Shown here: piece after piece, positions 1 through 7,879 of the stretch
Layout of the letters: each line of letters begins with the position of its first letter
How positions within the stretch are numbered: position 1 is the first letter of the stretch
From: UBA7359 sp964523895
GTDB taxonomy: Bacteria > Pseudomonadota > Gammaproteobacteria > Eutrophobiales > Eutrophobiaceae
Direction of reading: 5' to 3'
NCBI GenBank assembly: GCA_964523895.1
Contig: CAZGBJ010000009.1
Location: forward strand, 28,870 to 92,869
Length of the DNA: 64,000 nt
The notes under the pieces: model-generated
The model's input: only the letters and a program-made list of their open reading frames with translations
Told to the model about the DNA's origin: nothing
The model's database searches: none
Position numbers and translations under genes: made by a program

Positions 1-516
1 TCGAATTGATTTTTTATCAAGATGAGTAAACGGTTCGTCCAATATCAAAACTTCAGGTTGCAAAACAAGCACCTGAGCTATGGCCACTTTTTGTGCTTCG
101 CCACCAGACAATGAACGTGATGATCGTTCAGATAGTTCATTAATATCCAGCAACTTCATTATTTCAAAAACTTTCTTAGTTCGTATTTCTTTATCTATAT
201 GTTTTAATTTCAAACCAAGTTCAATATTCTTAAAAACCGTGCCCCTCAATAGATAGGGGTTTTGCTGAATATAACCTACCGTTTTTTTGAACCTTGCTAT
301 GTTTGTCTTGTTTAACTCTTGGCCCTCATACATAAGAGTTCCATCATGAGGTAATTCCAGGAATGAAAGAATATTTAGTAAGCTGGTTTTACCTGATCCA
401 TTCGGACCAACAATAGCTATTATATTCGAGCTTTTTATCTCAATATTAATATCGGACAGGCTAAAATCCGCAGCATAATTAAATGTAATGTTTTTTAATT
501 GATACAAATTCGTCAT
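1..516 (-). CDS. tupC: Tungstate-type ABC transporter ATPase (partial, N-terminal part)
   Basis: Cytoplasmic ATPase subunit that would drive the fused binding-protein/permease encoded just upstream. About 172 residues are visible; the C-terminus runs off the left edge. The Walker A motif GPNGSGKT lies at residues 37-44, the ABC signature LSGGEAQ follows, and Walker B reads VLILDEP near the window edge. The ATG at 516-514 overlaps the TGA of the upstream gene (ATGA), which suggests translational coupling. ModC-type and TupC-type ATPases are close relatives, so the substrate assignment rests on the TupA-like neighbour rather than on this sequence. Confidence 0.85.
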   Translation of the reverse strand, partial: MTNLYQLKNITFNYAADFSLSDINIEIKSSNIIAIVGPNGSGKTSLLNILSFLELPHDGTLMYEGQELNKTNIARFKKTVGYIQQNPYLLRGTVFKNIELGLKLKHIDKEIRTKKVFEIMKLLDINELSERSSRSLSGGEAQKVAIAQVLVLQPEVLILDEPFTHLDKKSIR

Positions 517-2051
517 TTTATTTTCAACTGAAATTGTTGAAGCAACGTATTAATAATAAAGGCAACCAGCAACAACATAAAACCGAGCGCCAATGCAAAT
601 TCAAATTCGCCCTTGCTTGTTTCCAATGCAATTGCCGTTGTCATTGTGCGTGTATAGCCATCAATATTGCCACCTAACATCATGGCAATACCCACTTCAC
701 CAATTGCTCTGCCAAAGCCAGTGACGACAGCAGCAATTAAGGCAAACCGAACCTCGCTCATATAAAGAATGCTACGTTGAAAATTATTCGCTCCCAGAGA
801 AGAACAGGTTTTAGCTAATCTAGGATCAGCACTATTGACTGCAGCTATACATAGGTTCCATATAATAGGAGTAATCAGAACGCATTGACCAATAACCATT
901 GCCGTAGGTGTATACAACAGCCCTAGTCCACCAAACAAGCCCTGGCGATTTAACATGCCATATAATAATAAACCGACAACTACCGTGGGCAATGCCATTA
1001 AGGTGTTCAAGCAAGTTAATAAAAAGTTTTTTCCGGCGAAATTATTTAATGCGACTACAACACCAAATGGAAGACTAAATAAAACTGCGATTAATACGGC
1101 AATTAAAGAAACTTTTAACGATGTCCAGACAACATAGAATAAAGATCGATCAAAATTAATAATCAGATTAAAAGAAGAAACGACCGCATCCAGAAAAAAA
1201 CTTTTCTTTACATCCTCTGATTTTTTTTCTTGAACTATTCTCCCTGCCAGGGACTCAGGATAAAATAATTGTTCATTATGAAATTTATAATCAGCAATTA
1301 TTTTTTGTGCTTTATCACCAGTAATAAAAGCAATGTATTTTTCCGCAAGTGAATGATTAACGTGAACATGTTTTTCCGGATTAATTGCAATAACATGATA
1401 AGGATTATATAAAAATGAATCTCCCTGATAATATACATCCAGATTGAGTCGCTCTTTAAAGGCCAGATAGGTTCCGCGATCAGTTAAAGTATATGCTTGT
1501 CGTTCATTTGCTAACAATAAAACTGATCCCATTCCCGTTCCGGCTTGTATATACCAGTCACCTTCAGGGAGAAGGTTATTTTCTTTCCATATTGCCAATT
1601 CTTTTTTATGTGTTCCTGAATCGTCTCCCCTTGAAATAAATTTTTGACCGGAAATAAATAAATTATTAAATGCTTCTGATAGTGAATTGGCATTCTTTAC
1701 CTCTGCTGGATCGTCAACTGGACCAAGCAGAACAAAATCATTATGCATAACTGGATATCGCTTTAAGCCGTAACCAGAATTGATAAATTGTTTTTCATCT
1801 TCAGGCGCATGCGTTAGTAACACATCAACATCGCCTTGTTCGCCCAAACGTAAGGCTTGTCCAGAACCCACAGTAATAACATTAATTTTTACATTTTGTT
1901 CATTTTCAAAAACAGGATTTAGAACAGCCATCAAACCTGAATTTTCTGTCGTTGTTGTAATAGCGAGACGCAAGGCCTCCATCTCTGCATTTACCGAGGG
2001 GCATAAGAAACACAAAACCAATGTCATGTAGAATCTTTTATATCTCTGCAT
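513..2051 (-). CDS. Fused tungstate-binding protein and permease (TupA-TupB)
   Basis: One 512-residue protein joining two subunits that are normally separate. Residues 1-22 look like a cleavable Sec signal ending VNA. Residues ~27-265 match the TupA-type periplasmic oxyanion-binding family: the start TTTTENSGL and the motif SRGDDSGTHKKE are typical of tungstate-binding TupA. After a charged linker (~270-285) come several membrane segments with an EAA-type loop (GFGRAIGEVGIAMMLGG) that should contact the ATPase, as in TupB. No stop or frame change separates the halves. Tungstate rather than molybdate is inferred from TupA-like motifs. Expected product: a periplasmic binding domain tethered to the inner-membrane channel, working with the overlapping ATPase gene. 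I give no symbol because tupA and tupB are both represented. Confidence 0.85.
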   Translation of the reverse strand: MQRYKRFYMTLVLCFLCPSVNAEMEALRLAITTTTENSGLMAVLNPVFENEQNVKINVITVGSGQALRLGEQGDVDVLLTHAPEDEKQFINSGYGLKRYPVMHNDFVLLGPVDDPAEVKNANSLSEAFNNLFISGQKFISRGDDSGTHKKELAIWKENNLLPEGDWYIQAGTGMGSVLLLANERQAYTLTDRGTYLAFKERLNLDVYYQGDSFLYNPYHVIAINPEKHVHVNHSLAEKYIAFITGDKAQKIIADYKFHNEQLFYPESLAGRIVQEKKSEDVKKSFFLDAVVSSFNLIINFDRSLFYVVWTSLKVSLIAVLIAVLFSLPFGVVVALNNFAGKNFLLTCLNTLMALPTVVVGLLLYGMLNRQGLFGGLGLLYTPTAMVIGQCVLITPIIWNLCIAAVNSADPRLAKTCSSLGANNFQRSILYMSEVRFALIAAVVTGFGRAIGEVGIAMMLGGNIDGYTRTMTTAIALETSKGEFEFALALGFMLLLVAFIINTLLQQFQLKIK

Positions 2052-2068
2052 AGTTTTAATGTCACTGC

Positions 2069-2096
2069 TTGACTTAAGTTATAGAGCAATTATGCT
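2069..2096 (+). promoter_or_regulatory. Putative sigma70 promoter of the coiled-coil gene
   Basis: TTGACT at 2069-2074 and TATGCT at 2091-2096 are separated by 16 bases, a reasonable housekeeping -35/-10 pair. It sits 30 bases before the ATG at 2126, in the divergent gap from the tungstate transporter. Sequence match only. Confidence 0.5.
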
Positions 2097-2125
2097 TTGG
2101 ATAAGTATGAAACGGCCACACCTAA

Positions 2126-2575
2126 ATGAAAATTGAATTTGAAACAGATATTAACGGCTATCAAGAAGCACGACAATTTAAATTACTTGTTGATTACATT
2201 CTGAAAAATGATGAACTGGATCAATCATTAAGTTCCCTTGCCTCTTCGTTACAAGCACAGTTACAGGAATTCTTATCAAACCCGGAGTTTGCTGATTTTA
2301 CTGATGGTGGCTCAGATACTCTTTTTACAGCCAGCCATGATGAATCTGACAGTAACAAAATCGTAAAATTATTTCGCAACCTGTTTGGCCCAAGTAAACG
2401 TGAAGTCGAATTGAGTAAACAACGCCAGGAACTCATTGCTCGAGCTGAACACGCTGAAATATCTGCATTTGAGGCCTTGGCAGAGACTGCAGAAGTTGGA
2501 CGGGAACGCGACCAACTCAGGGAGAAACTAAAACAAATTGAAGCTGAACTGACAAAAGCCAGAGAAAACAGCTAA
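2126..2575 (+). CDS. Hypothetical protein with C-terminal coiled coil
   Basis: 149 residues that I do not assign to a family. The N-terminal ~95 residues are acidic and mixed. From about residue 95 to the end the sequence is rich in Glu, Lys, Gln, Arg and Ala with heptad-like spacing (REVELSKQRQELIARAEHAE and onwards), so a coiled coil is likely. There is no signal peptide or membrane segment. It stands alone in front of miaB with about 96 bases between them and has a plausible promoter at 2069-2096. Function unknown. Confidence 0.6.
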   Translation: MKIEFETDINGYQEARQFKLLVDYILKNDELDQSLSSLASSLQAQLQEFLSNPEFADFTDGGSDTLFTASHDESDSNKIVKLFRNLFGPSKREVELSKQRQELIARAEHAEISAFEALAETAEVGRERDQLREKLKQIEAELTKARENS

Positions 2576-2671
2576 TCGGCGTCAAAGCCACGTTTTTTCT
2601 CATTTTTGGCTGGAAATCAGCCTGCATTACATGTAATTTAACCCCCCTTTTTTCACTATCAACATATTTTA

Positions 2672-4027
2672 ATGAGTAAAAAGCTTTTCATTACTACGCA
2701 AGGCTGCCAAATGAATGAATATGATTCAGCCAGAATGCTGGATACTCTTCAAGCTGCGCATAATATGACTGTGACCAAAGATGCCGCCGAAGCCGATTTA
2801 ATTTTGTTGAATACTTGCTCAATTAGAGAAAAAGCTCAGGAAAAGGTATTTTCTCAACTTGGTCGCTGGCGAACTCTTAAAAAAGCCAATCCTGAATTGG
2901 TTATAGGCGTTGGCGGTTGTGTTGCCAGTCAGGAAGGTCCGGCGATTCTCGAGCGCGCTCCTTTTGTTGATATTGTCTTCGGACCTCAAACATTGCATCG
3001 GCTTCCTGAGATGTATAGCGATATTGTTCAAAATCGAAAATCGATAGTTGATATCTCATTTCCTGAAATTGAAAAATTTGACCACCTTCCCAGCCCGAAA
3101 GCAGATGGACCAAGCGCCTTTGTTTCTATTATGGAAGGTTGCAGTAAATATTGTAGTTTTTGTGTTGTGCCTTATACCCGTGGCGAAGAAGTCAGCCGAC
3201 CTTTCGATGATGTTATAACTGAAGTCGTTGAACTTGCCGAACAAGGTGTACGTGAAGTTAATTTATTGGGACAAAATGTAAATGCTTATCGTGGTGTAAT
3301 GCATGATGGACATATTGCTGACCTTGCCTTATTAATTGAATATGTTGCTGCAGTTGAGGGTATTGACCGTATCCGCTTTACGACATCACATCCACTGGAA
3401 TTCTCGGATAGTTTGATTGAAGTTTATGGGCGCGTGCCTGAACTTGTCAGCCATTTACATTTACCGGTACAAAGTGGTTCGGATCGCATTCTGGCATTAA
3501 TGAAACGTGGTCACACTCGTCTTGAATATAAAAGTAAAATTAAACGCTTACGTGCGATAAGACCAAACCTGAGCATGTCTTCTGATTTTATTATCGGTTT
3601 CCCCGGTGAAACTGATAAAGATTTCGAAGACACAATGAATCTAATTAGTGATATTGGTTTTGATAATTCTTTTAGTTTTATTTATAGCCAACGTCCGGGG
3701 ACACCTGCTTCTAATCTCCCGGATGACATACCAGTGCAAACCAAGAAAGAACGTCTGTCAATTTTACAAACTCGTATAAGCCAGAAAGCGGCGGAATTCA
3801 GCGCTGCGATGGTTGGCTCAATACAGACTATACTTGTAGAAGGACAGTCGAAGAAAGATCCGGATGCACTACGCGGAAGAACAGAAAACAATCGCGTTGT
3901 AAATTTTAAAGGGCCTAAAGATTTGATAGGTAATTTTATTGATATTGAAATTACAGAAGCATTACCAAATTCTCTACGTGGGATATTACCAGAATCAATG
4001 GATCTGGATCAGGCCGCTAATCTCTAA
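2672..4027 (+). CDS. miaB: tRNA-2-methylthio-N6-dimethylallyladenosine synthase
   Basis: Radical-SAM methylthiotransferase that adds the 2-methylthio group to i6A37 in tRNAs reading UNN codons. At 451 residues it is normal length. The N-terminal domain holds the three auxiliary-cluster cysteines C12, C49 and C83 (GCQMNEYDSA, NTCS, GGCVA). The radical-SAM CxxxCxxC is C157-C161-C164 (GCSKYCSFC), and a TRAM-like domain ends the protein (~380-443). It heads the classic gammaproteobacterial order miaB-phoH-ybeY-corC-lnt, all on this strand with short gaps or overlaps, so probably an operon linking tRNA modification, ribosome maturation and envelope functions. Confidence 0.97.
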   Translation: MSKKLFITTQGCQMNEYDSARMLDTLQAAHNMTVTKDAAEADLILLNTCSIREKAQEKVFSQLGRWRTLKKANPELVIGVGGCVASQEGPAILERAPFVDIVFGPQTLHRLPEMYSDIVQNRKSIVDISFPEIEKFDHLPSPKADGPSAFVSIMEGCSKYCSFCVVPYTRGEEVSRPFDDVITEVVELAEQGVREVNLLGQNVNAYRGVMHDGHIADLALLIEYVAAVEGIDRIRFTTSHPLEFSDSLIEVYGRVPELVSHLHLPVQSGSDRILALMKRGHTRLEYKSKIKRLRAIRPNLSMSSDFIIGFPGETDKDFEDTMNLISDIGFDNSFSFIYSQRPGTPASNLPDDIPVQTKKERLSILQTRISQKAAEFSAAMVGSIQTILVEGQSKKDPDALRGRTENNRVVNFKGPKDLIGNFIDIEITEALPNSLRGILPESMDLDQAANL

Positions 4028-4047
4028 TTCATTTATTCTAGACAACT

Positions 4048-5013
4048 ATTAACGCTACAACTTCAAACGATTTATTACTCGAGCCGGCTGATAATCAGCG
4101 CTTGTCAAACTTGTGTGGTCCATTGGATAAACACTTACGACAAGTTGAACGTTACATTGGCGTAGAAATTAATAATCGAGGAAATAATTTTCATGTTAGT
4201 GGCGATTTAAAATCAATCGAACTTACTGAAACCATTTTAAAAGAAATGTATGCGTCGACAGAGGTTGAACTACTTTCTACAGAACGCGTGCATCTTTATT
4301 TACAAAGTATCAATGTTGAAGATGAGCTGGAAGATGATATTGCCGATGAAGTGTCGATAAAAACCAAACGCGGCATTATTCGTGGCCGTACACCCAATCA
4401 GAAAAAGTATCTGACAAACATAAAAACACACGATGTTAATTTTGGTATTGGTCCTGCTGGCACAGGCAAAACTTATCTTGCTGTTGCGTGTGCAGTAGCC
4501 GCTATGGAACAGGATCGTGCTCGTAGACTGGTTCTGGTAAGACCGGCTGTTGAAGCAGGTGAAAAACTGGGGTTTCTACCGGGGGATATGGTACAAAAAG
4601 TCGACCCTTATTTACGACCACTATATGATGCATTATATGAAATGTTGGGTTTTGAAAAAGTTTCAAAATTAATTGAACGTAATGTTATTGAAGTTGCACC
4701 GCTGGCATTTATGCGCGGCAGAACATTAAATGAAGCATTCATTATTCTTGATGAAGCACAAAATACAACTATCGAACAAATGAAAATGTTTCTAACACGC
4801 ATTGGATTTAACTCTACTGCCATTGTTACTGGAGATATTACTCAAATTGACCTGCCTTCGAACAAACTGTCTGGTCTACGACATGTTATCGACATATTAA
4901 GTGAAGAAACTGAAATCAGTTTCACTTTTTTTAAATCCAAAGATGTTGTCCGGCACCCATTAGTGGCACGCATCCTGAATGCTTATGAGAAACATGAGCA
5001 GGATTCATCTTGA
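4048..5013 (+). CDS. phoH: PhoH-like ATPase (YbeZ)
   Basis: PhoH-family P-loop ATPase, partner of the endoribonuclease YbeY in rRNA maturation. The core is near-identical to E. coli YbeZ: Walker A GPAGTGKT, RPAVEAGEKLGFLPGD, KVDPYLRPLYDAL, and Walker B FIILDEAQNTT. The start is uncertain. The first conventional initiator is TTG at 4102 (SNLCGP), but the conserved LEPADNQRL segment lies upstream in the same open frame, which is closed only by a TAG at 4039-4041. In that stretch ATT at 4048 gives an N-terminus (MNATTSNDLLLEPADN) of nearly the same length as E. coli YbeZ (MNIDTREITLEPADN), so I start there, accepting a rare AUU initiator. The gene overlaps ybeY by 20 bases. Confidence 0.9.
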   Translation: MNATTSNDLLLEPADNQRLSNLCGPLDKHLRQVERYIGVEINNRGNNFHVSGDLKSIELTETILKEMYASTEVELLSTERVHLYLQSINVEDELEDDIADEVSIKTKRGIIRGRTPNQKKYLTNIKTHDVNFGIGPAGTGKTYLAVACAVAAMEQDRARRLVLVRPAVEAGEKLGFLPGDMVQKVDPYLRPLYDALYEMLGFEKVSKLIERNVIEVAPLAFMRGRTLNEAFIILDEAQNTTIEQMKMFLTRIGFNSTAIVTGDITQIDLPSNKLSGLRHVIDILSEETEISFTFFKSKDVVRHPLVARILNAYEKHEQDSS

Positions 5014-5476
5014 TATTGAGATGAATATGAACATACAAAATGTTTCGAAATGTAAATATCTACCTGAAAATGAACTGATTATTAAATGGGCGGAGCAAGC
5101 ATTGGATGAACAACATAAGGAAGCCGAGATCACTCTCAGGGTTGTTGATATAGATGAAGGGAAAAAACTTAATAATGAATGGCGGAAAAAAAATTCAGCA
5201 ACAAATGTATTGTCTTTCCCTGTTGGTGAGATAATTAAACAGGCACCAAATTTATTAGGTGATATTGTTATTTGTGCGCCAATTGTTGAGCTAGAGGCAA
5301 AAGAACAAGAGAAAGAGTTTGAAGCACATTGGGCACATTTAATTATTCATGGCATCTTACATTTACAGGGATATGAACATGAATCTGATGAAGAAGCCAA
5401 TATTATGGAAAAAAAAGAAATTCATATCTTAAAAAAAATAGGCTATACAAATCCGTATGAAACAGAGTCGACATAA
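4994..5476 (+). CDS. ybeY: Endoribonuclease YbeY, 16S rRNA maturation
   Basis: Zinc-dependent single-strand endoribonuclease for 16S rRNA 3'-end maturation and late ribosome quality control. The metal site is HGILHLQGYEHESDEE (HGxLHLxGYxH), preceded by NVLSFP and LGDIV, all hallmarks of the family. I chose ATG 4994 (MSRIHLDIEM) rather than 4979 because it aligns with the E. coli start MSQVILDLQL and has a GAG a few bases upstream. That start overlaps the phoH end by 20 bases. The stop TAA shares a base with the corC ATG (TAATG). Length 160 residues, as usual. Confidence 0.95.
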   Translation: MSRIHLDIEMNMNIQNVSKCKYLPENELIIKWAEQALDEQHKEAEITLRVVDIDEGKKLNNEWRKKNSATNVLSFPVGEIIKQAPNLLGDIVICAPIVELEAKEQEKEFEAHWAHLIIHGILHLQGYEHESDEEANIMEKKEIHILKKIGYTNPYETEST

Positions 5477-6345
5477 TGACTGAAGATAAAAAAATCAACT
5501 ATGGAAAATGGTTAAAACGCTTCGCCCGTTTATTCTCTCGCGAGCCTGAAGACCGTGATGCCTTGATTGAAATATTAAGAAATTCTGAACATCGAAATCT
5601 ACTGGATCCTGATGCCTTGCTAATGATTGAAGGCGCATTACATGTTTCGGAAATACAAGTACGAGACATCATGATTCCGCGTGTACAAATGATTGTAATC
5701 GAAAACAATGCTGAACCGGAAGATATACTTTCCGTCGTAGTTGAATCCGGCCATTCACGTTTCCCTGTTGTTGGTGAATCCAACGATGAAATCGTTGGTA
5801 TTTTGTTAGCCAAAGATTTATTACATTATTACGCAGATTCTGAAAAAGAGTTTGACATCAAGGATCTCATGCGCGCGACTGTTTTTATTCCCGAAAGTAA
5901 ACGGCTTAATGTATTACTAAGAGAATTTCGTACCAGTCGTAACCACATGGCAATAGTCATAGATGAATATACCGGTGTTGCCGGCCTGGTTACGATTGAA
6001 GATGTTATTGAAGAAATTATTGGTGAGATTGAGGATGAACACGACCTTGAAGAAGATGAAATCAATATCAACTCTCATGATAATGATCGTTATACAATTA
6101 AAGCATTAACACCTATCGATGAATTTAATGAATACTTTGGTATAGATATTGATGACGATGAATACGACACTGTTGGTGGTTTAGTCATCAATGCTTTTGG
6201 GCATTTACCCAAACGCGGAGAATGTATCGATCATAAAGGCTTTAATATGAAAGTAATACGCGCAGACAAACGACGTGTACACCAGGTACTCTTTACGCGT
6301 ATTGACGAAGAGCAAGCGACTGAAGAAATAACTGAAGAAGAATAA
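5476..6345 (+). CDS. corC: CBS-domain protein CorC/YbeX
   Basis: 289-residue cytoplasmic member of the CorC/YbeX family, linked genetically to magnesium/cobalt efflux and, through its operon, to ribosome metabolism. Two CBS domains cover ~70-190 (DIMIPRVQM, GHSRFPVVGES, HMAIVIDEYTGVAGLVTIED). A C-terminal CorC_HlyC transporter-associated domain covers ~205-280 (EYDTVGGLV, FGHLPKRGE). The acidic tail EEITEEE is typical. No membrane segment is present, unlike HlyC/CorB paralogues. The ATG overlaps the ybeY stop by one base. Confidence 0.93.
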   Translation: MTEDKKINYGKWLKRFARLFSREPEDRDALIEILRNSEHRNLLDPDALLMIEGALHVSEIQVRDIMIPRVQMIVIENNAEPEDILSVVVESGHSRFPVVGESNDEIVGILLAKDLLHYYADSEKEFDIKDLMRATVFIPESKRLNVLLREFRTSRNHMAIVIDEYTGVAGLVTIEDVIEEIIGEIEDEHDLEEDEININSHDNDRYTIKALTPIDEFNEYFGIDIDDDEYDTVGGLVINAFGHLPKRGECIDHKGFNMKVIRADKRRVHQVLFTRIDEEQATEEITEEE

Positions 6346-6376
6346 AGCTCCTATCCTCTAATCGTAACCTTGCCTA

Positions 6377-7879
6377 ATGAGCTTATTACCAGAAAATATA
6401 TTTGCACGACGATTTTTTGCACTTATAGCAGGAGGCGTCGTTCCCTTTGCTTTTGCCCCATATAATTTTTATTTTATAAGCATCCTTTCTTTAAGTGCGC
6501 TTTTTTATATTTGGCACGAAACCGAATCAAATCGCGAAATATTTATTCTAGGCTACCTATTTGGATTCGCCATGTTTGGCATTGGCGTTAATTGGCTACA
6601 TATCAGCATTAATCTTTTTGGTGGCATGAATATCATTGGTGCATTTTTCTTTACCTATTTACTGATCGCTTTTATCTCACTCTATCCTGCGCTGTGTGGT
6701 TATCTCGCTACTCGATTTTTCAAAGATTTTTACTTTATTGCTATTCCCGCTTTATGGCTACTTACTGAATGGTGTCGTGGATGGATATTAACCGGATTTC
6801 CGTGGTTAAACATCGGCACAAGTCAAACTGATAGTATCTTTGTCAGCTTTGTACCTGTCATAGGTGACTACGGCTTAAGTTTTATTGTTTGCTTTTTTGC
6901 CATAGCAATAACAATACTAATCACGGGAGACTTAAAGCAACGCATCAGCGCTATTATTGTAATCAGCCTGATTTCAGTATCTTCTATCATATTAGATGGT
7001 ATCAACTGGACAGATGAAAATGGTGAAGAACTTAATATTACTTTGGTCCAGGGCGCAATAGCGCAGAAGGTAAAGTGGCAACCGGAATATCGGGAAAAAA
7101 CCTACGAAATATATTCCGGTTTAACTAAGCCTTATTGGTCGTCCGACCTGATTATTTGGCCGGAAACGGCAATACCTTCGTATTATCATCTTGCTGACGA
7201 TTTCATAAATCCAATAACACAAAAACGACAAATTAATACCCTGTTTATGAGCGGCATAGTAAATAAAGATCAATCTGCCGATGAATACTTTAATAGTATT
7301 TTGCTGATGGACAATGAACATCGATTCTATGACAAACATCACCTTGTTCCTTTTGGTGAATACCTGCCCTTTAAATCATTGCTTAGCGAATTTTTACGCT
7401 TCCTGAAAATTCCAATGTCTGATTTTTCAGCCGGGGATAGCAAACAAAAAATACTTAAAACAGATAAAGCTGTTTTTGGCATGAGTATTTGCTATGAAGA
7501 TGCATATGGTTCCGAGATTAGACAGTCTCTCCCAAATGCCAATATATTAATTAACGTCAGCAATGATGCCTGGTTTGGTGACTCTATGGCGCCGCATCAA
7601 CATCTACAAATTTCAAGAATGCGTGCTATCGAGAATGGTCGTTATTTATTACGTTCTACGAATACTGGTATTTCTGCTGTGATTGATAACAAAGGAAAAC
7701 TTGTTGCGCAATCTCCTCAATTTAAACCTCATGCATTACATGCAACAGCAAAATTATTTATTGGCGAAACGCCATTTAGCCGATATGGGAATTGTTTTAT
7801 TCTAAGTCTTAGCTTTTTAATTCTATTATTAAGCTTTGTTTTACAACATAAAGCTAATAATAGAATTAAGAATCAATAG
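6377..7879 (+). CDS. lnt: Apolipoprotein N-acyltransferase
   Basis: Inner-membrane enzyme that N-acylates the lipid-modified cysteine of lipoproteins, the last step of lipoprotein maturation. It has 500 residues: an N-terminal bundle of membrane helices (~1-205), then a periplasmic nitrilase-like domain with all three catalytic residues visible: E263 in WPETAIP, K320 in YDKHHLVPFGEYLP, and C372 in SICYED. One final membrane helix spans ~478-492. Last gene of the block; its 3' end overlaps the convergent antiporter gene by 14 bases. Confidence 0.96.
   Translation: MSLLPENIFARRFFALIAGGVVPFAFAPYNFYFISILSLSALFYIWHETESNREIFILGYLFGFAMFGIGVNWLHISINLFGGMNIIGAFFFTYLLIAFISLYPALCGYLATRFFKDFYFIAIPALWLLTEWCRGWILTGFPWLNIGTSQTDSIFVSFVPVIGDYGLSFIVCFFAIAITILITGDLKQRISAIIVISLISVSSIILDGINWTDENGEELNITLVQGAIAQKVKWQPEYREKTYEIYSGLTKPYWSSDLIIWPETAIPSYYHLADDFINPITQKRQINTLFMSGIVNKDQSADEYFNSILLMDNEHRFYDKHHLVPFGEYLPFKSLLSEFLRFLKIPMSDFSAGDSKQKILKTDKAVFGMSICYEDAYGSEIRQSLPNANILINVSNDAWFGDSMAPHQHLQISRMRAIENGRYLLRSTNTGISAVIDNKGKLVAQSPQFKPHALHATAKLFIGETPFSRYGNCFILSLSFLILLLSFVLQHKANNRIKNQ
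7817..7869. repeat. 15-bp inverted repeat over the lnt/antiporter convergent ends
   Basis: TTAATTCTATTATTA at 7817-7831 is the exact reverse complement of TAATAATAGAATTAA at 7855-7869. The arms extend with a GC pair past one unpaired base, and the loop is about 20 bases. It lies in the last codons of lnt and reaches the overlap with the opposing gene, so it could form a stem in both mRNAs. No U-tract follows, so a terminator role is not established. Confidence 0.55.
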
